DNA of 64,000 bases, from NCBI GenBank assembly GCA_019426215.1, contig CM033394.1, forward strand, positions 24,944,195-25,008,194. The letters run 5' to 3'. The stretch comes from Buddleja alternifolia (lineage: Eukaryota; Streptophyta; Magnoliopsida; Lamiales; Scrophulariaceae). Below, piece by piece: positions 25,101-36,245 of the stretch. Position 1 is the stretch's first letter. Each line of letters opens with the position of its first letter. A program made the position numbers and the translations under genes. The notes below the pieces were generated by a model. It was not told where the DNA came from, searched no databases, and was given only the letters and a program-made list of their open reading frames with translations.

Positions 25101-25433
25101 GAAGCTGAGTACGTAGCCGCTGGAAGCTGTTGTGCACAAATTCTCTGGATGAGGCAACAACTTAGAGACTATGGCGTAGTCTTAGGTCCAACCCCAATCC
25201 ATTGTGACAACCAAAGTGCCTTGGCAGTGACACAAAATCCAGTTCTTCACTCTAGAACCAAACACATTGACATACGGTATCATTTTCTGCGTGACCATGT
25301 TCAAAAGAAGGATATCTCCATGCAATTCATTGGTACAGAAAAACAATTGGCAGATATCTTCACTAAAGCTCTCAACGAACAACGCTTTCTCACTTTAAGA
25401 AGTGAACTAGGTATGATTGATCTAAATGCTTAA
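22187..25433 (+). pseudogene. pol: SIRE-like pol: protease, integrase, RT, RNase H
   Basis: The domains run in copia order. Protease has DSG in WYIDSGSSRHMTG (about 22232-22240). The GAG-pre-integrase zinc site has HRKMNH and CDAC. The integrase core acidic residues are seen in LDLFGP, SDRGTEF and [15 protein letters not shown] has KARLVAQG and the active site YVDD (24486-24497). RNase H has SDADFAG, ATSTVEAEY and a C-terminal LADIFTKAL. Two lesions break it: an in-frame TGA at 22913-22915 inside the integrase core, and an A6 run at 24235-24240 where one extra base shifts the frame in RT. The protein is otherwise nearly complete, so decay is recent. The stop at 25431-25433 fits the family. 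Confidence 0.92.
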
Positions 25434-26581
25434 TCATTTGAAACATCATCCTTTCATTAAGCATAAATTTAGGGGGAATAAAATTCTTTTTACACATAAA
25501 ATCGTTCAATAAGTTATCAATATTAAGGAGCACCTACATAGGGGGAACCTTAAAAGGGATAACTGAACTTCAGTGAGAATAACCAAAACCGTTTTTTTTT
25601 GTTTTATTATTACATTGGTCATAAGCACTTAGCATTATACGCTAAACTCTTTCAGACGCTTATTAAACGTTCTCTTTAGCGTCTGTGCCCTCTCAAAATA
25701 AACTGAACGCTTAGCTTTATTCCCAGCTAAAGCGCTTAGTAAAAAGATCCTTTAAAAGCAAGCGTACATTACCCTACGCTAAAACGAGAAAGTGGATTAG
25801 TCAATCAATGCAATTAATGCTGACTTGACATTCCTCACCTTTCGCTCAAGAAAACCCATGGGTACTCATCACGTTTTTCAAAGATGGTTCAGCACATGTA
25901 CACGCGTAAGTACAATTACCATGTATCTTAGACGAATACAACCAGCGCTAAATATTTTAAACCAAAAGTAAAACACTACCACCGAGACATAATGATAAGT
26001 ACTGGGAAACTGTGTCCTCATACATACCCCGAAAAGAATAATTCTATATGTTACGATGACCGCTAAAGCACAAAATGTTACTTGAAAGAGAACCTCAAGA
26101 TTCTCAAGCGTCAAAATCACACTGAATCATTTCAAGCGTCATTTTCTTCTGAATAGGTCCAGACGCTCCTACAAACTTTTGGCGGGTATTTGAATAGTTG
26201 TTCAAAATTTCGGTTCCCGAACGGTTTTTCATAAAATACGTGTCCGCTGTTAACGGGCACACGTATCACTTTCAGTATATCAAAAGTCTCTGTTTCAAAC
26301 TTTTAATCGGACGTCAAAATAGTATATGTGGTTGTTACTAAAAGTAACCGTGCTTATTAAATCTAAATTCACGTCCACAGTCGTATTTTAATGGCTGAGA
26401 TTTATACTCCTCCACGTGTCAACATCTCAACCTTCAAACACAAAAAACATTCAAATTGTAGTATTTCAAAACACACCTTCTGCAGAACATAATCTCTCTT
26501 ACACTCTCTTTCATTCGTGCAAGAAAAATCTCTCTCTCAAAAACAAAATTTTCATTTGTAATCTCTGTCTACTTCTCACTA
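25434..26581 (+). other. SIRE-like region after pol, with polypurine tracts
   Basis: No coding frame is conserved here. Polypurine tracts AGGGGGAATAAAA (25471-25483) and AGGGGGAA (25540-25547) follow the pol stop, as repeated tracts do in this clade before the extra ORF. The stretch also carries many agcgtc/agcgct phrases like the rest of the element. A GGCGGGTATTTGAA near 26180 and the 26400-26580 stretch could be a leader for the downstream ORF. Confidence 0.55.
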
Positions 26582-27092
26582 ATGGCACCCAAGAAAGCTA
26601 CTGCTGGAACCACTGAAGTTATTGTTAAGGTCACTGAAGGCCTTATAATCGATTGGAAGTTTCTCTATGAAAACCCCCAAATTGATTTAACGGAAATGAT
26701 GGACTCTGTAGCAGAGGCTGGGCTTCAGAAATTTCTTACCAAACACTCGTACATGTTTCCTGAAGAATTAGAATTTTTCTGGAGAAATGCTAGTTTGTCT
26801 GACGATGAGACTTCCATCACCTGTTTGTTTCCTGCCCCCAAGACGGAATCAAAGACGTTCACTCTCTCTGCGGCCTCTATTGCCCAGAATTTCTCTCTAC
26901 CTAATGATGGAGCGACTTTAGACACTATCACTGAGGAACAAATTCAAGAAGTCTGGACTCAGATTAGCGCCTACGATGGTGTTCCATACAAACCGTACTT
27001 TGAGAAGAAAGATATAGTGAACAGGTATCGAGTCTTAGCTGATTTCTACAGTAAAAACATTGAATGCAGAGTAGGAACCTTTGACAAAATCT
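26582..27092 (+). pseudogene. SIRE-type third ORF (env-like position), N-terminal fragment
   Basis: The ATG at 26582 opens a frame of about 170 codons. Features seen are an acidic, helical N-terminus, FLTKHSYMFPEELEFFW, a SAASIAQNFSLPNDG block and YFEKKDIVNRYRVLADFY, ending at VGTFDKI. SIRE/Maximus elements carry an extra ORF at this place, sometimes called env-like. The pattern also recalls the plant transposon-associated proteins with an IA..F.LP.DG block. No signal peptide or membrane segment is visible in the fragment. After about 27090 the frame runs into foreign Athila-like DNA and stops at 27122-27124. Confidence 0.6.
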
Positions 27093-30000
27093 GTGACCTA
27101 GCACAATCCCTTCCCGGACCATAAAATGACATTTTTCCCAATTCAAAACAAGATTTGTTTCCTCACATCGTTTTAGAACACGGTCCAAATGATCAAGACA
27201 TGTGTTAAATGAGGTTCCAAAAACAGAAAAATCATCCATAAAAATCTCAAGGAATTCTTCAACCATGTCATGAAAGATCGCCATCATACATCGTTGAAAT
27301 GTGGCCGGGGCATTGCATAATCCAAACGGCATCCGCCTATAAGCAAACGTGCCATAGGGACAAGTGAAAGTTTTTTTCTCTTGGTCCTCGGGGGCTATGG
27401 CAATTTGGTTATAGCCGGAATACCCATCTAGAAAACAATAAAAATCATGTCCGGCTAACCTTTCAAGCATTTGGTCAATGAATGGGAGGGGGAAATGGTC
27501 CTTACGAGTGGCATCATTTAACTTGCGATAATCTATACACACACGCCACCCGGTAAGCATTCGAGTAGGGATTAATTCATTGTTCGCATTTTCTATCACA
27601 GTTATTCCGCCCTTCTTGGGTACTACTTGAGTCGGGCTTACCCATGCACTATCAGAGATAGGATAGATTATACCTGCATCGAGTAGTTTTATAACCTCTT
27701 TCTTTACCACCTCTTGTATTTGTGGATTTGACCGTCTTTGTGGTTGTCTTGTAGGTTTTCCAGACTCCTCCATGAGTATTTTGTGCATGCACACCGCTGG
27801 ACTTATGCCTTTTATATCCGCAATTTTCCACCCGAAGGCCTTTTTGTTGGCCTTCAATACTCTCATGAGTCGCTCCTCCTGTTCTCCTGTCAAAGAAGAT
27901 GAGATAATTAAAGGTAGAGTCTCATTATCATTTAAAAATACATATTTCAAATGTAATGGTAATGGTTTAAGCTCAAGGATAGGGGCCTCTTCGATAGAAG
28001 GGCGAGGAGGAGCCAAGAGTGATCTTTCTAATTTTTTAGCTCCAATGATGTGGTAAAGAGGTGGCTTCTCTATGCTAAACATGGTTTCCAATTGTTCTTC
28101 ACTCGCTGAATCGACATCCATAGATTTGGAAAGACATGTCTCCAATGGGTCGTCTACCATTTGTGCCTGAAAAGTCTCATCAATCAACATATCAAATACA
28201 TCGATGCGTAAACATGAGTCAGGATCACATGGGTGTTTAAGCACTTTAAAAACATCAAAGGTGACCTTTTCATCTCCCACATTTAAGGTTAGCTTACCAT
28301 TGGCAATATCGATTACCGCCTTACCAATGGCTAGGAATGGTCTTCCTAGGATCAGGGGTACCTTAACATCTTCCTCTATATCAAGAACCACAAAGTCAAC
28401 CGGGAAGTAGAATTTGTCGACTTGAACGATTACATCTTCGATTATTCCCCGTGGTCTCTTGATTGATCTATCGGCAAGTTGGAGGCTCATTGAAGTCGGC
28501 TTTGGGTTACCAAGGCCCAACTTTTTGAAAAGAGAGTACGGGAGGAGGTTGATGCTAGCTCCCGAGTCGCACAAAACTTTTTCGAAGGATAATGGCCCAA
28601 TCGTGCAAGGAATAGTGAGACTCCCAGGGTCTTCAAGTTTCATTGGTAATTTATTAAGCAATACGGCGGAGCATTCCTCGGTTAGGCACACCGTTTCGTT
28701 TTCCTCCCACTTTTGTTTGTTGGATAAAATATCCTTGAAAAATTTCACGTAATTTGGCATTTGTAAAATTGCGTCTATAAAAGGAATATTAATCCTAACC
28801 TCACGAAGAATTGCTAAGATTCGAAGGAAACTTGGATCCATCTCCTTTTTTTTCTTTCTATGTGCATTAGGAAATGGCAGACGGACCTCGATGGGAGGAT
28901 GCGTTGGATTTGAAGAGCTCGCTGTGGAGGGTTCAGGAGGTGGCGCCTGGGCGCGACAATCGGCGCCAGGGCGCTGGGTCTCGGGCGCCTGAGCGTGATC
29001 ATCGGGACGCTCGGGCGCACAATTGCGAAGCATTCGTTCACGGTGGATTGATTCCGGTGCCTGGGCGTTCTCATCGAGGCGCTTGGGCGCGAAAATGCGA
29101 ACAGCATCATTGACTACCTGTTTGCCACTTCTTAAGGTGATGGCGTGGCATTGCTCCTTCGGGTTTTTTTCTGTGTCACTTGGTAAAGTTCCCGGGGCTC
29201 TCTCACTGATCGCCTTTGCCATTTGACCCATTTGTGTCTTTAAATCCTTCATGTCCATCATTATATCCTTCATCATAGTACGGAGTTCGTTGATTGCTGA
29301 ATCCGATTTCTTTATTTGTTCATCGAGACGCTCTTCGGTTGTAAGAGGTCTTATTTGCCTTTGTATATGAGGATTACCTTGCCTTTGAGCTTGGTTATTG
29401 TTGAATGGGGGCCTTGGTGCTTGATAGACGCCGGGATGGGCATTTTGTGCCGGATTGGGCCTCCTTGGAAAATTTTCGGGCACATGGAAGTTCAATTGAG
29501 GTCGATTGGCATTTCCAACATAGTTTACATTGCCAACCATTGTTTCCAAAGCAACTTCTTCGCCCAACTCTTGAACACAAGCAATCTTTTTAGTGGGTGT
29601 GATTTCTTCATCATCGGGATAGAGTTCATCTTCCCGGGCTAATTGCTCAATCTTGTCCCACACACTTTGGCAATCGAGCCCAAGGAGATCACCACCGGCG
29701 CCGGCATTGAGCCTATTTCGGATGCGCGAACGGACTCCATCATGGAATCGTAATACTTGCTCGCTCAATCTTAGGTTGTGATCTGGACATTTTCGGAGCA
29801 TGTTTTTATATCTAGCCCATGCCTCGGCTAAGGACTCATGATTCCCCTGCTTAAACTCCTTAATGTTGCTCCTTAGCTCATTGATTTTGGAGGGTGGAAA
29901 GAATTTGCTCAAAAAGGCATCGACCAATTGTCCCCATGTTGTGATGGATTGGGGTGGTAGAGATTTGTACCACATGGTCGCCCTTTTCTTTAATGAGAAG

Positions 30001-30440
30001 TGGAAGACTCTTAGACGAATTGCATCGAGATCCCGTGGATGAAATTGGGTAGTCATGAGAGTATCGTCTAAAGTCTCCAAATGCTCATGAGGTGATTCAT
30101 GGGGCTCTCCATAGAAGGGTTCGCTTTGCACCATGCTAAAGATGTGTGACGGAATGTGATAATTTGGTGCAAAGAAATTTGGAAAGACTACGGGCCCCGG
30201 TATAGTGTGGACCCTTGGAGGTAGACTTTCCCGGACCAATGGAAGTCTTTGAGGAGGTGCCGGTTGCATAGCTTGGAATAGATTTTGCAACCATTCCCTA
30301 TTTTCCGGGAGATTTATGTCGGGAAAATTCCAATTTGGATTTAGATTGTCGGCCATTTCTCGAGCGCGTCTACTAGATCGAAGAACACGCTCTATCTCCG
30401 GCTCAAAATTGTATAGAGGCTCGTTAGAAGAGCGGGTCAT
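27093..30440 (-). CDS. gag-pol: Athila-like gag-protease-RT, open frame, 3'-truncated
   Basis: A single open frame runs on the minus strand. I chose the Met at 30440 (MTRSSNEPLYNFEPEIERVL), which matches the usual Athila-type start; an ATG at 30473 adds 11 residues. Gag capsid lies at about residues 45-290 (ENREWLQN, WYKSLPPQSITTWG, GGDLLGLD). A Pro/Arg-rich hinge lies near 430-520. Protease has CDSGASINLLPYSL (Asp near residue 622) and ILGRPFL. RT covers about 890-1115 (WRVCIDYRKLND, MPFGLCNAPATFQ, active site FMDDF near 1067). Homology stops after GIVLGH at plus position 27093. RNase H, integrase and the 3' LTR are missing. I see no stop or shift before that, so the lesion is the truncation itself. 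Confidence 0.9.
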
Positions 30441-30576
30441 GCACCACAAATTACACCTAACAATTAAACACAAAAAAACAAAATTAGAATAATAAAATAA
30501 AAGAAAGGTTAGAAATAAACGAAGAACTAAGAATTATGAAAATTTAAACGAAAAATCAAAAACTAAAATGAACAAG

Positions 30577-30594
30577 TCCCCGGCAACGGCGCCA
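30577..30594 (-). other. Primer-binding site, tRNA-Asp
   Basis: On the minus strand TGGCGCCGTTGCCGGGGA matches the complement of the plant tRNA-Asp 3' end plus CCA over 18 bases. It lies six bases inside the LTR boundary. This primer type is used by Athila elements. Confidence 0.9.
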
Positions 30595-30600
30595 AAAACT

Positions 30601-32536
30601 TGACACGCTAAAAGCTAACGTGCTATTGTAGCAAGTGCACTAGTCGTGTGTAGTAATAAGTGGACTAAAAGTCCGGGTTGTCGAACCACGGAGACTTGAA
30701 TTTTAGTTTATGATTTTAACGAAAAAAGAACAAATATAATTAAAGTAAATTATATGTAAAATGCATACAATAAGAACAAGATTACACAATTGATTTTACA
30801 CAAAGTATAAAGGGAGACTAAGGCACATGCTAGGTTCAAATTGATCAATTATACTTATAAAGATTCTAGTTGAAGGATTACGCTTATATTGTTATGGTGA
30901 GAACTCCGAGGGTAGAGAATAACCGATGTCTCGCGTATAAACTCCTATGCTTAGATCGTGATTTCCCAAATATTCCTATCCAGAAATCTAACCACTAAAC
31001 ATGCATTAACGTACTAGAGTTCACTCGATTTGAATCGAACAACTTCACCCGGGAATCTTTACCTATTTCTAGGGCAATTCCTCATTAGTTACGGGTCATG
31101 ATGTGAATTTCTTGCACCCTAAGTCAATTTTCTCACGAAATATTAACCTAGGCATAAGATTCTAACATATAGTGATCAAGTATATGCAAGATAGGCAAAA
31201 ACACAAATTCACATCACATAACAATATAAGAACAACCTTAACAATCATCTATTATAAGCATATATCACAATTTGGCCTTACATGGCCCTAGTCTTATGAA
31301 TTTAGTTCATAATGGATAATATGAAAAACATAAATGAATTAATACACATGTTCATAGACATAATTGAAATGAAAAGCTATAAAAACTCCCTTAAAAGTGA
31401 ATAATGATGAATCTTGAAGTTGAGCCTTCAATCCCCAAGCTCTTTTCCTTCCTCTAGTTTTCCCCTCCAAGAGTGATGAAGAATGGTGATGAATGGTGGA
31501 GAAATCAGATTAGGGGCTGCCCCCCTCTCCTCTAAGAATCTGAAATTGATAGTGAATGATGAAGAGTATGGGTTCCCCCTCCTTTTATAGCCAAAATTCC
31601 ACTAAAGTATGCATTAAGAATTCCCATTAAAGTTCCCCAATGAGAATTCCACCTAAGGTGATGCTTAAAGTTTGGCTTTTAAGATTCCAACCAGCTAAAA
31701 AATGCTGAAATTTCGGCCATTAAGAATTCCACCAAGCATAACCATGTGAAAACTTCAACAAAACACATGCATGCTGCCATTTTCTTGCTTTCCAGCGCAG
31801 TCTTAGTATTGTCCTCATAAACTTCTCCACAGATCTCCAAATTGGATGATTCAAGTCCCCATGTGAAGCTAACACATAGATCTACAACTTTGCAGAAGGA
31901 CATTTTGTCCAATTCGGTCCCTAAGTATACCTAAATTACGTTTCAACATGGAGGTTGTTTCTGATTTGGCGCCCATAAAGTAAATCTACCAAGAAACACA
32001 CTTATGACAACCCCTCAACACATGTGCTGAATTATGGCCAAAAGTGATTCTTACCCATCATATAAGGCTGGAATTTAGGCTGAAAAAGGAGTAACATTCG
32101 GACTATCCATGCCTAGGCATGACTAGGAGGGCGCTGGGGCGTATCCTGGCACATGTACTTCTCTGTTCGGCGCAGCAATCGTATTTTCTTCACAATTATC
32201 TCTATAGACCTCCGATTTGGATGTTTCAAGTTCCCATTTGAAGCTAAGACATACATCTAAAACTTTGTAGAAGGAAACTTTGTCTAAGTCGGTCTCGAAA
32301 TGTACGGAATTATCGCTCGAATGTGGTAGGAGATGTAAAAACCACCTCGGTGTTGAAAAACATGCTTGAACTTGTTTTGTACATCGTTTTTCTTCCCTTT
32401 TCTTCATGTATTCTCATTTATTACCTGTATTCACTTAACACACCTATTAAATGCAAATGTGACATGATTTAAGCAATAAGTGAATCCAAATCATAAGAAT
32501 TACGGTCTTAAAAACACGTAAAAACACCTCTTATCA
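30601..32536 (-). mobile_element. Athila-like 5' LTR
   Basis: The 1936-bp LTR starts TGATAAGAGGTG and ends GCGTGTCA on the minus strand. It is followed by the tRNA-Asp primer site and by gag. It shares its start, its end and the block around gagaat..aagattcccgggt with the LTRs at 6073 and 61390. It lies directly in the RNase H frame of copia element D, with aaatc (32537-32541) as the flanking pentamer. The partner flank is lost with the truncated 3' half. Confidence 0.85.
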
Positions 32537-32722
32537 AAATCCAAACACATAGAAAGGAGATATCATATAATTTGAGAAATCGTTGGAAGAAGCGATATCG
32601 CTGTGCAGAAAATAACATCAGTGAACAACGTGGCTGACCCACTCACTAAGCCATTGGCGCAGACGGTGCTAGAGAAACATCTTGAGAAGATGGGTATTAG
32701 ATACCATAGCAATTGGCATTAA
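32537..32722 (+). pseudogene. Copia element D: RNase H C-terminus
   Basis: The end of a copia polyprotein can be read: KHIERRYHII, a stop where Arg is expected, then VGRSDIAVQKITS, NNVADPLTKPLAQ and MGIRYHSNWH, with TAA at 32720-32722. A polypurine tract AGTGGGAGA (32728-32736) and the 3' LTR follow. Everything upstream of KHIE was separated by the Athila-like insertion and is not found in the window. Confidence 0.88.
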
Positions 32723-32737
32723 GTGCCAGTGGGAGAT

Positions 32738-34339
32738 TGTTAGGTATATGCCCTAGATTCCAATGAGGACAAATAGATTGTATAGGGTATCCAATTATGT
32801 TGTACAAACTTATATTTAATAAAGGCATTTATTCTTCTATTCATATAAAACTTCATGTCATTAATAAGTATTGAACAAATAGTCCGTGTGTATCAAGGTT
32901 GACTCTTTGCCCTTTATGGAATAAAGAAGTGGCACGGGGAGAGTCTTATTCCTGATCACTTAAAAGGGTTCGCAAGTCAAGGAATCTTAATTGGCATTAA
33001 GATTCGACTTGTATGACACATGCTCTAACAAGGAGTGTCAGTCGAACACTATGGGATAGTGAGAACACATATCATAGATATACCAATGGAATTGATATAC
33101 TCGAACACGGCTCACCGTAATCCGGTCACATAGGTATTTACTCTGTGACTGTCAATGATTGGGTTACTGACCATAATAGTATGCGTGAGCCTTAGACCTA
33201 AGGGTTCATAATCAATGTACTTGTACTGTTGAATTTGTTACTAGAGTAGTTAGGCCTAAATCACCCTTTGGTGGGGCCGACTTCGAAGTGTGATCTCAAT
33301 GAGTCAAGTAGCACTTGGGAAGTGATCGCCAAATGGGATTCACTGTCTCGATAGTAAATGAGAAAGTATCATTTGTGATCATAGGCATATAAAATTATAA
33401 GTCTTTGGCCAAAGCAATGAAACTAACTCATGTAGGACAAGAGGGTAGTTTGGTAATTTCATCATGCTATGATTAAATGCACAGTATCAAGTTTAGTGAG
33501 TTTAATATATACCATGTCTCTCACTTGATCGGGATACGTCAGTGAAGGGCTTATACACATATGGTATTTATGGTCCAGAGGTTCGTAAATGATTCGCTCA
33601 TTTCGTACTCAATTGGGTTACGATGTGAGTATACGAGACTGGCTAGGTGACACTCACATCCTTTGGTAATTACTCCCATTGCCAATTTAGACGAACCTAA
33701 AGAGTCGCGCTATAAGAAACGAACAGGATGTCTTTGTGTGTTAATGTTTTAGAAAGATATAATTAATTGGACGTATTGATTTATTGGTTAAATCAATAAA
33801 TTAAATATTTAATTTAATTAGATTAAATTAAATTATTTGAATGGAATATTAATTAAATGGAATTAATTAATATTTGATTTAAATAGGATTTAGATTAAAT
33901 ATATATTAAAAGGTGGACTAAGTTGACTGGGCCAACTTAAGCCCACCTACGCGTCCAAAGAAGCCCTAGGGGGGGTGGCTACAAGGAGCCCTAGGAGAGA
34001 CTCCTACTTGTTGCTTAAGACAGTAGAGTTATAAGGTGACTCCAATTGGAACAAGGTATTCTAACCCTAATTGCATAACACAAAAAGAAGGAGATCCTAT
34101 CTGAAAAATCCTTGCCCTAGCCGTCCACCACCATCAAGAGGGAGGTTTTTGGAGATCTCTGGAAGGCTCGTTTCACATGGATCTTTAGAGATAGGAATTC
34201 AAGGAGTTTCTGTTACACGAATTCAAAAATACGAAATCGATAAGGTAATCAGTTTCGTTTAAACTTTGAAAACATTTGGAAATCATCAAACCACATTAAA
34301 GTGATTCAACTTGAGGAATCCTAAATTCTTCCGCTGACA
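32738..34339 (+). mobile_element. Copia element D, 3' LTR (family 1)
   Basis: It begins TGTTAGGTATATGCCCTAG right after the polypurine tract and carries the family 1 blocks (aataaaggcattt, acaaggagtgtcagtcg, ggtgacactcacatcc). The probable end is CCGCTGACA at 34339, where the satellite units start. The end base is approximate because the satellite begins without a gap. Confidence 0.82.
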
Positions 34340-35272
34340 TCAATTGATGTGTATCCTTACGTCAACTGATATTATACATACATCAATTGACGTGTATGCA
34401 TACGTCAATTGATTTGTATACATATGTCAATTGATGTGTATACATACCTCAATTGATATGTAGACATACACGTCAATGGCTATTATACATACGTCAATTG
34501 ATGTGTATACATACGTTAATTGGTGTGTATAGATATGTCAATTGATGTGTATAGATACGTCAATTGATGTGTAGCCATACGTCAATTGATGATATTATAC
34601 ATACGTCAATTGATGTCCATACATATGTCAATTGATATTATACATACATCAATTTATACATATGCATACGTCAATTGATTTGTAGCTATAAGTGAATAAT
34701 ACATATGCATACGTCAATTGACAATATACATACGTCAATATACATATGCATAAGTCAATTTATATGTAGCCATACGTCAATTGATGTGTGTACATACGTC
34801 AATTGGTGTGTATATTTACGTTAATTTATGTGTATACATATGTCAATTGGTGTGTATACATACGTCAATTGATCTGTATTCATACGTCAATTGATATGTA
34901 GTCATACGTCAATTGGTGATATTATACGTCAATTGGTGATATTATACATACGTCAATTGATGTGCATACATAAGTCAAATGATATGTATACATACGTCAA
35001 TTGATTTCTACACATACATCAATTGATATGTACCATACGTCAATTTATACGTAGCCATACATCATTGATGTGTACCTATACGTCATTTCAATAAAGTCAC
35101 TTATATGTAATAATACTTCAATTTATATGTCAAAATACGCCGATTGGAATTATGAATACGTCGTTCTAAATGTAAACATACGTCAGTTTAATTAAGTCAT
35201 GTTTCGCTGTATTTTACAATGTATTATACAATATAAGTCAATTTACATGTACACATACGTCAATTGATGTAA
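34340..35272 (+). repeat. Satellite array 1 (TACGTCAATTGATGTGTA units)
   Basis: Roughly 40 head-to-tail units of 20-22 bp are present, with occasional longer or shorter units. The consensus core is acgTCAATTGAtgt joined by gtatacata. Each unit combines the palindromes TCAATTGA and GTATAC with an ACGTCA core. Divergence between neighbours is moderate, mostly C/T and G/A exchanges, as expected of methylated CpG decay. Confidence 0.92.
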
Positions 35273-35283
35273 ACCATGGACTC

Positions 35284-35331
35284 TAAACCATAAAACCCTA
35301 AACCATAAATCCTAAATCCGAAACCCTAAAC
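35284..35331. repeat. Degenerate interstitial telomere-like motif
   Basis: Five or six imperfect copies of the plant telomere motif CCCTAAA (ctaaacc, accctaaacc, tcctaaatcc, accctaaacg) directly follow satellite array 1. The tract is short and may be a scar or chance expansion. Confidence 0.55.
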
Positions 35332-35610
35332 GTATTATTTTTTTAAGGAATGATTGTATATATTTGTAATATTTTAAAGTTGTATTATACAATTTATTGG
35401 AGAATAATAGGAGTTGAATCGATAAAGGTACAAATCTTTCACAAACATAATGTATGTAAACACTACTACTAGTAATCACAAGTGTAAATTGTGTGAGTTT
35501 GTAGTTTTGAAATACTCATCCGCATGCTTATACTTGGGCATGTTATATATATTTATAATGTCATGGAGGTGCATTAAATAACATACTTGGAGCAAAATAT
35601 GCAAAATACA
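35332..35610. other. Spacer between the two satellite arms
   Basis: AT-rich sequence without a coding frame or recognised element. It would be the loop if the two oppositely oriented arrays paired. Confidence 0.6.
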
Positions 35611-36245
35611 GATCAATTGATGTATGTATACACATCGATTGACATATGTATACACATCCATTGACTGTGTATAATATCAATTGACGTATGTCTACACATA
35701 AATTGATGTATGGCTACATATAAATTGATGTATGTATACACATCAATTGACAAATGGCTACACATCATTTGACATATGTATACACATCAATTGACGTACG
35801 ACTACACATCATTTGACGTATGTATACACATCCATTGACTGTGTATAATATCAATTGATGTATGTCTACACATCAATTGACGTATGGCTACATATAAATT
35901 GACGTATGTATACACATCAATTGATGTATGGCTACACATCATTTGATGTATGTATACACATCAATTGATGTATGGCTACACATCATTTGACGTATGTATA
36001 CATATCTATTGACGTATGGCTACACATCATTTAACGTATGTATACATATCAATTGACATATGTATACATATAAATTGACGTATGGCTACATATAAATTGA
36101 CGTATGTATATTTCTAAATTGACGTATGTATACTCATCAATTGACGTATGTATACCTATCAATCGACGTATGCTACACAACAATTGAAGTATTTATATTC
36201 GTCAATTGACGTAATTTTTATTCGTCAATTGACGTATGGATACAT
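35611..36245 (-). repeat. Satellite array 2, first part (inverse of array 1)
   Basis: About 30 units read tacacatcaattgacgta on the plus strand, the reverse complement of the array 1 unit. A longer variant with atggctacacat alternates in places, giving a 40-45 bp higher-order period. The array is cut after 36245 by a solo LTR and resumes at 37758. Confidence 0.92.

Noticed and set aside
26582..27124. 180-codon complete ORF
   Set aside because: The last dozen codons come from the fused Athila-like DNA, so it is listed as a truncated fragment rather than a complete gene.
28814..29113. Frames on both strands inside 28.8-29.1 kb
   Set aside because: They are shadows of the Pro/Arg-rich hinge of the Athila-like gag-pol, whose frame is continuous here.
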